Shown one piece after another: positions 59,357 through 64,000 of a stretch of 64,000 nucleotides of DNA (positions are counted from its first letter, which is position 1; each line of letters opens with the position of its first letter). The notes below the pieces were generated by a model, which saw only the letters and a list, made by a program, of their open reading frames with translations, was not told the DNA's origin and did not search any database. The position numbers and the translations under genes were made by a program. This DNA comes from Bacteroidales bacterium (GTDB lineage Bacteria; Bacteroidota; Bacteroidia; Bacteroidales; Tenuifilaceae): positions 45,171 to 109,170 of the forward strand of contig JAFGDZ010000003.1 of assembly GCA_016931855.1 (NCBI GenBank), read 5' to 3'.

Positions 59357-62300
59357 ATGAAACAATTTTACAAACTACTAGCAATTGTCCTAATAGCACT
59401 TATGCCAAGCATAGTACAAGGACAAACAGCGGTGGCACCTACTGTGGGCGACGGCTCGGCAGGTAGCCCATACGAAATTGCTACCCTAGAAAATCTCTAC
59501 TGGATTGCAGAGGATAATACCCGCTGGGGTTTTAGCTATAAGCAAACAGCCGATATTGATGCATCAGAAACATCAACTTGGTTTAGCGGTGCCGGATGGA
59601 CACCAATAGGTAACGAATCCGTCAAATTCACTGGGACTTACAACGGAAGTGGGTTTACTATTAATAGTTTGCGTATAAATAGGCCAAGTATTAAGTGGCA
59701 GGCACTTTTTGGATACACTGCGAGTGCTACAATTACAAACCTTGGAGTAACCAATGTAAATATTAATGGGAACGAGGGTACAGCAAGTTTAGTGGCAGCA
59801 AACACTGCAATTACCGATATCGTTACGAACTGTTATTCATCGGGCACTGTTATTTCTGGCCAATCGGGTTATCCCTACTACGCGGGCGGATTAGTTGCGC
59901 TCAACTACGGCACAATCTCCCATTGCCACAGCAGTGTAAATGTTACTGCTCGTCAGTATCTTGGCGGTCTTGTTGGTGCAAACGTTGGTACTATTACAAA
60001 TTCATTTGCAGCTGGAATTATTACAGCGCAGTCTGTAAATAACTTTTCGGCAGGAGGCTTTGTTGGGAATAATGGTGCCGATGGTTTAATAGAGAACTGC
60101 TACAGCACAGGAAATGTAACTCGTATTACAACTGCTAACATCGCTTTTGGCGGTTTTGTGGGACTAAATAATGCAAAAATACGCTACAGCTACTCAACAG
60201 GAAAAGTTATATACGGTTCAACAGTACAACCCGACAAAGGCTTTTGCGGTGAAGTACAAGATTACACAAAATACGAAATGACAGGTAACTTTTGGAATAT
60301 AACAACATCCGAAGCAACCTCAACATTTGGCGATGCTGTAGGAATAGCGACTGCTCAAATGCAAACGCAATCGACTTTTACCGATGCTGGATGGGACTTT
60401 ACCACAGTTTGGGTGATAGGAAACGCTAACAATAGTTTTCCTCAAATTAAAACTTCCGAAACACCATTAGGAGAAGGAACTGTTGCAAACCCATATAAAA
60501 TTCAAACACTAGATAATCTTAACTGGGTATCCCAAAACTCAATTTCGTGGGACAAACACTTTGTGCAAACTGCCAATATTGATGCGTCAGAAACATCAAC
60601 GTGGAACAGCGGTGAAGGTTGGGCTCCAATTGGGAACTCAGGCGTATCCTTTTCTGGTAAATACGATGGGCAGAATCACATTATTTCTAATTTGTTTATA
60701 AACCGACCTTTAGTTGATAATGTTGGTCTATTTGGAATTACTGATGGCTGTACAATTAGCAACACGCACCTCGATAATGCGAATGTAACTGGGAGGCATG
60801 CAACAGGTGCAGTTGTTGGCGCTTTGAGCAATTGGAGCAATTTGACAGGATGCTCATCATCGGGTACGGTTAATGGGAATATTAACGTTGGGGGGCTTGT
60901 AGGTGCAAACTCCGATGCAAACATTTACAACTCGTATAGTGCAGCAAATGTTACCGCTGTTTTAAATGCAGGGGGACTAGTTGGGGGGCACTCTAACTCT
61001 GTAGAAAGCGGTCCCGATGGTGGAACTATACAAAACTGTTACACAGCAGGTAACGTTTTGGCCACAGGGTCATCATCAAGGGCTGGCGGAATAACCTCAA
61101 TTACAAGAAAATCATATATAAAGAATTCTTATGCTACAGGTACTATTAATTCTACTGGAGCAAAGGGAGGAGTTGTAGGCGTAGAATCCTATGCTGGATA
61201 TACCGACAACACCAACTTCTGGGATACGCAAACTACAGGATTATCAACATCGGGAGGACAAGCAGTGGGTAAAACCACAGCAGAAATGAAAACAGCAACA
61301 ACCTTTACCTCTGCTGGTTGGGATTTTACAAGCCTTTGGGGAATTGGAAATCTTAACAACGGTTATCCATTTTTCTCAGCCTCGCTAGAGCCACAAGGCG
61401 ACGGAACCCTTGAAAATCCTTATAAAATTCAAACACTTGCCAATCTTTACTGGCTATCGCAAACTCCAACGCACTGGGATAAGCACTTTGAACAAACTTC
61501 TGATATTGATGCATCAGAGACTACAACATGGGATAGCGGTGCTGGATGGGCTTCCATAGGTAATAGCACTGTTAAGTTTACAGGAAGTTATGTAGGCAAT
61601 GCGCACACCATTACAGGTCTATTTATCAACAGGCCATCAACCTCATCTATTGGTTTATTTGGATCTACTGAAGGAGCCTCAATTTCATATCTTAACTTAG
61701 AAGGTGTTGATATTACAGTATTAAATAGTTCTGCAGGATTAGTTGGCGACGCCAACTCAAACACCAACATTACAGGATGTCATGTTCAAGGCAATATATA
61801 TGGAGATCAATCAGTTGGAGGCATTGCAGGCTTTTCAAATAATTCGACAACAATTAGAGAGTGCTCTTCAAATGTAAACTTAACAGGGAGAGGCACTATA
61901 GGAGGAATAGTAGGAACCAACTATGGTCTCTCAATTGTTGAGCAATGCTACTCAAAGGGAGCTATTACAGCCTCAACTAGCGAGGAGTCATCGAGATTTA
62001 GCGGTTTAGTGGGAGCCAATTTCGCTTCAGTGATTAATTGTTACAGTAATATCAAAGTTGTATCAGGAATGGAATCTGGGGGAGGATTAGTAGGCAATAA
62101 TTACTCCAGTGGAAGTATATATAATTCCTATAGCACAGGAAATGTAAGTTTACTTGATTATGGCAATTATATTGGTGGATTAGTCGGAATAAACGATGGC
62201 ACAGTAACAAGCTCATACTGGGATACAGAGGCCTCTGGCAACCCAACTTCGGCTGCTGGAATAGGTAAAACCACTGAAGAGATGAAGGCTTACGAGACTT

Positions 62301-64000
62301 TCTTTAACGCTTTGTGGGATTTTAAGGGAGAAACGGCCAATGGGGTTGATGATGTTTGGAATATTGGCAACAGCACCAACGATGGATACCCTTACTTTAA
62401 CTGGACTTCGCCAAGCGACTTGGCCCCTCAATTTATTACCTTTAGCGATATAGCCGATAAAACCTACGGTGATCCTTCCTTCGAACTAACTGCAAGCGCC
62501 TCATCGGGTTTGGCCGTTTCGTTTAGCTCTTCGGATGAAAACGTAGTATCAATTAGCGGCAATACAGCAACTATTGTTGGAGCAGGAAGCGTTACCATTT
62601 ACGCTAATCAGTCTGGCAACGAGACGTATAGTCCCGCACAAACAAAAACCAAACAGATTACCATAGCCAAAGCACTCCTTTCTATTACTGCTGAGGATAA
62701 GTCTAAGTCGTATGATGGTAGTGGTTTTACCGCATTCACATCAACCTACAGCGGCTTTGTAAATGGGGAGGATGAAACAGCACTTACTGGAACACTTACC
62801 TACACTGGAACTGCAGCTACAGCGGTTAATGGGGGAAACCACACCATTACCCCACAGGGCATTACCAGTAATAACTATGAAATTGATTTTGTAGATGGAA
62901 CCCTTGTGATTAGTAAAGTTCCGCTAACTATCACTGCTGAGGATAAGTCTAAGTCATACGATGGTATTGCGTTTACTGCGTTCACATCAACCTACAGCGG
63001 TTTTGTAAACAGCGAGGATGCAACTGTTCTTGGTGGTGCCCTAACCTACACAGGAACTGCAGCCACAGCAACCAATGCGGGAACCCACACAATCACCCCA
63101 CAGGGCGTTACCAGCGATAACTACGAGATTACCTTCGCGGATGGCTCGCTGGAAATTGGAAAGACTGCACTTACCGTTACCGCTGAAAACAAGACAAAAA
63201 CCTATGATGGTAGCGCATTTACCACATTCACATCAACTTTCGCTGGACTTGTAAATGGTGAAGATGAAACGGCACTTACAGGAACACTTACCTACACAGG
63301 AACAGCAGCCACAGCAGTTAATGCGGAAACCTACATCATTACCCCACAGGGCGTTACCAGCGACAACTACGAGATTTCGTTTGTGAATGGCTCACTGGAA
63401 ATTGGTAGAGCTCCGCTTACCGTTACCGCTGACGATAAAGCCAAAACCTACGATGGTAGCGCGTTTACCGCGTTCACATCAACCTACAGCGGCTTTGTAA
63501 ACAGCGAGGATGCTACTGTTCTGGGTGGTGCGCTAACCCATACAGGTGCTGCAACCACGGCAACCAATGCTGGAACTTACACCATTACCCCACAGGGTGT
63601 TACCAGCGATAACTACGAGATTTCGTTTGTGAATGGCTCACTGGAAATTGGTAGAGCACCGCTTACCGTTACCGCTGACGATAAAGCCAAAACCTATGAT
63701 GGTGGCGCGTTTACCTCGTTCACGGCTGCCTACTCAGGCTTTGTAAACAGCGAGGATGCTACTGTTCTTGATGGTGCGCTAACCTATACAGGTGCTGCAA
63801 CCACGGCAACCAACGCAGGAACCTACACCGTAACCCCACAAGGCGTTACCAGCGATAACTACGAGATTACTTTCGTGAATGGCTCGCTAGAAATTGGCAA
63901 GGCTCCACTTACAGTTACTGCTGACGATAAAGCCAAAACCTACGATGGCAGTGCGTTTACCGCATTCACATCAACCTTCTCTGGACTCGTAAATGGTGAA
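59357..64000 (+). CDS. giant surface protein with GLUG-type and MBG repeats (partial, runs past right edge)
   Basis: A continuous reading frame from the ATG at 59357 to the window end (1548 codons, no stop). It starts with a signal peptide (MKQFYKLLAIVLIALMPSIV region, ending GQ). Three long GLUG-type blocks follow, each opening with a GDGT-like motif and a PYKIQTL-type repeat (near 59447, 60475, 61396). An MBG-like Ig domain follows (62430-62672), then tandem MBG repeats of 82 residues from 62678 to the edge. Such proteins are usually surface adhesins, often ending in a type IX sorting domain, which would lie outside the window. Confidence 0.88.
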   Translation, partial: MKQFYKLLAIVLIALMPSIVQGQTAVAPTVGDGSAGSPYEIATLENLYWIAEDNTRWGFSYKQTADIDASETSTWFSGAGWTPIGNESVKFTGTYNGSGFTINSLRINRPSIKWQALFGYTASATITNLGVTNVNINGNEGTASLVAANTAITDIVTNCYSSGTVISGQSGYPYYAGGLVALNYGTISHCHSSVNVTARQYLGGLVGANVGTITNSFAAGIITAQSVNNFSAGGFVGNNGADGLIENCYSTGNVTRITTANIAFGGFVGLNNAKIRYSYSTGKVIYGSTVQPDKGFCGEVQDYTKYEMTGNFWNITTSEATSTFGDAVGIATAQMQTQSTFTDAGWDFTTVWVIGNANNSFPQIKTSETPLGEGTVANPYKIQTLDNLNWVSQNSISWDKHFVQTANIDASETSTWNSGEGWAPIGNSGVSFSGKYDGQNHIISNLFINRPLVDNVGLFGITDGCTISNTHLDNANVTGRHATGAVVGALSNWSNLTGCSSSGTVNGNINVGGLVGANSDANIYNSYSAANVTAVLNAGGLVGGHSNSVESGPDGGTIQNCYTAGNVLATGSSSRAGGITSITRKSYIKNSYATGTINSTGAKGGVVGVESYAGYTDNTNFWDTQTTGLSTSGGQAVGKTTAEMKTATTFTSAGWDFTSLWGIGNLNNGYPFFSASLEPQGDGTLENPYKIQTLANLYWLSQTPTHWDKHFEQTSDIDASETTTWDSGAGWASIGNSTVKFTGSYVGNAHTITGLFINRPSTSSIGLFGSTEGASISYLNLEGVDITVLNSSAGLVGDANSNTNITGCHVQGNIYGDQSVGGIAGFSNNSTTIRECSSNVNLTGRGTIGGIVGTNYGLSIVEQCYSKGAITASTSEESSRFSGLVGANFASVINCYSNIKVVSGMESGGGLVGNNYSSGSIYNSYSTGNVSLLDYGNYIGGLVGINDGTVTSSYWDTEASGNPTSAAGIGKTTEEMKAYETFFNALWDFKGETANGVDDVWNIGNSTNDGYPYFNWTSPSDLAPQFITFSDIADKTYGDPSFELTASASSGLAVSFSSSDENVVSISGNTATIVGAGSVTIYANQSGNETYSPAQTKTKQITIAKALLSITAEDKSKSYDGSGFTAFTSTYSGFVNGEDETALTGTLTYTGTAATAVNGGNHTITPQGITSNNYEIDFVDGTLVISKVPLTITAEDKSKSYDGIAFTAFTSTYSGFVNSEDATVLGGALTYTGTAATATNAGTHTITPQGVTSDNYEITFADGSLEIGKTALTVTAENKTKTYDGSAFTTFTSTFAGLVNGEDETALTGTLTYTGTAATAVNAETYIITPQGVTSDNYEISFVNGSLEIGRAPLTVTADDKAKTYDGSAFTAFTSTYSGFVNSEDATVLGGALTHTGAATTATNAGTYTITPQGVTSDNYEISFVNGSLEIGRAPLTVTADDKAKTYDGGAFTSFTAAYSGFVNSEDATVLDGALTYTGAATTATNAGTYTVTPQGVTSDNYEITFVNGSLEIGKAPLTVTADDKAKTYDGSAFTAFTSTFSGLVNGE
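59447..62420 (+). repeat. three GLUG-type repeat blocks in the surface protein
   Basis: Block 1 starts near 59447 (GDGSAGSPYEI), block 2 near 60475 (GEGTVANPYKI), block 3 near 61396 (GDGTLENPYKI); lengths are about 1.0, 0.9 and 1.0 kb. Each repeats a set of shared motifs (DIDASE-T, GWxxIGN, GGLVG, NCYS/NSYS) in the same order, so the blocks are likely duplications of one ancestral unit. Confidence 0.75.
62675..64000 (+). repeat. tandem MBG repeats of exactly 246 bp
   Basis: The repeat start (the Leu codon in LSITAEDK/LTITAEDK/LTVTADDK) lies at 62678, 62924, 63170, 63416, 63662 and 63908, a constant 246 bp (82 residues). The copies fall into two subtypes by the segment NGEDETALTG or NSEDATVLGG; the order is A, B, A, B, B, with the sixth copy cut by the window edge starting as NGE. 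Exact period and subtype mixture suggest recent duplication or gene conversion. Confidence 0.9.

Noticed and set aside
62675..64000. Exact 246-bp repeats considered as a non-coding tandem satellite
   Set aside because: The period is a multiple of three, the frame stays open, and the translated sequence matches MBG-type domains.

Overview
The window comes from a Bacteroidota genome, probably Bacteroidales or a close relative. The evidence is a SusC/SusD pair, a PorZ-like type IX secretion protein with a C-terminal sorting domain, many Lys/Ser/Ala-Cys lipoprotein signals, Bacteroidota-type promoters (TAnnTTTG at -7 with TTG about 19-21 bases upstream), and almost no Shine-Dalgarno sequences. 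No rRNA, complete tRNA or CRISPR array was found.

Layout. (1) 1 to about 7.4 kb is the early region of a Mu-like transposable prophage, read leftwards and running off the left edge: S24-type repressor (divergent), Ner-like regulator, small membrane protein, MuA-like DDE transposase, MuB-like ATPase, a DUF3164-like protein, a GemA/gp16-like protein, small orphans and a partial HAD phosphatase. A LexA-like operator lies inside the leftward early promoter, and three copies of a 12-15 bp motif near 7.32-7.37 kb look like transposase-binding sites at the phage end. A tRNA-like acceptor/T-arm minihelix sits between two early genes. (2) 7.5-14.8 kb is a SusC/SusD/lipoprotein operon with a SusR-like membrane regulator upstream and a 22-bp-spaced direct repeat as candidate operator. 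(3) 15.4-18.5 kb holds ohr and ohrR (peroxide defence, each with the same operator motif), a methyltransferase and MscS. (4) 18.8-24.4 kb holds a lipoprotein, a GH63-like lipoprotein, a GNAT acetyltransferase, a hicAB module and a GntR/LacI-like regulator. (5) 24.4-31.4 kb is a galactose operon: GH2 beta-galactosidase lipoprotein, sugar nucleotidyltransferase, SGLT-type symporter, galactokinase. (6) 31.4-36.4 kb has a LysO exporter split into two genes, an AT-rich orphan gene, a small membrane protein flanked by structured repeats, a BPL_N-type lipoprotein and an aminotransferase. (7) 36.7-41.2 kb is a leftward group: usp, rdgB, porZ, recO. (8) 41.4-54.4 kb is rich in signalling genes: a 1214-residue propeller sensor fused to a class III adenylate cyclase and an HD phosphodiesterase-like domain, a second universal stress protein, and two paralogous dCache-HAMP-GAF-PAS proteins without a recognisable output domain. 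dgt and an exonuclease/GIY-YIG fusion lie between the paralogs, and inverted arrays of a ~107-bp intergenic repeat flank that segment. (9) 55-64 kb holds an S9 peptidase, endonuclease IV, a LytTR-like regulator, a secreted protein with a strong Shine-Dalgarno, and a giant surface protein that runs off the right edge, with three GLUG-type blocks followed by MBG repeats of exactly 246 bp.

How the genes fit together. The beta-galactosidase, symporter and galactokinase form an evident lactose/galactoside route, with the nucleotidyltransferase in the position where galT would be expected. The cyclase fusion, universal stress proteins and sensor proteins suggest a cAMP-linked stress-sensing neighbourhood; this is inferred from domain content and proximity only.
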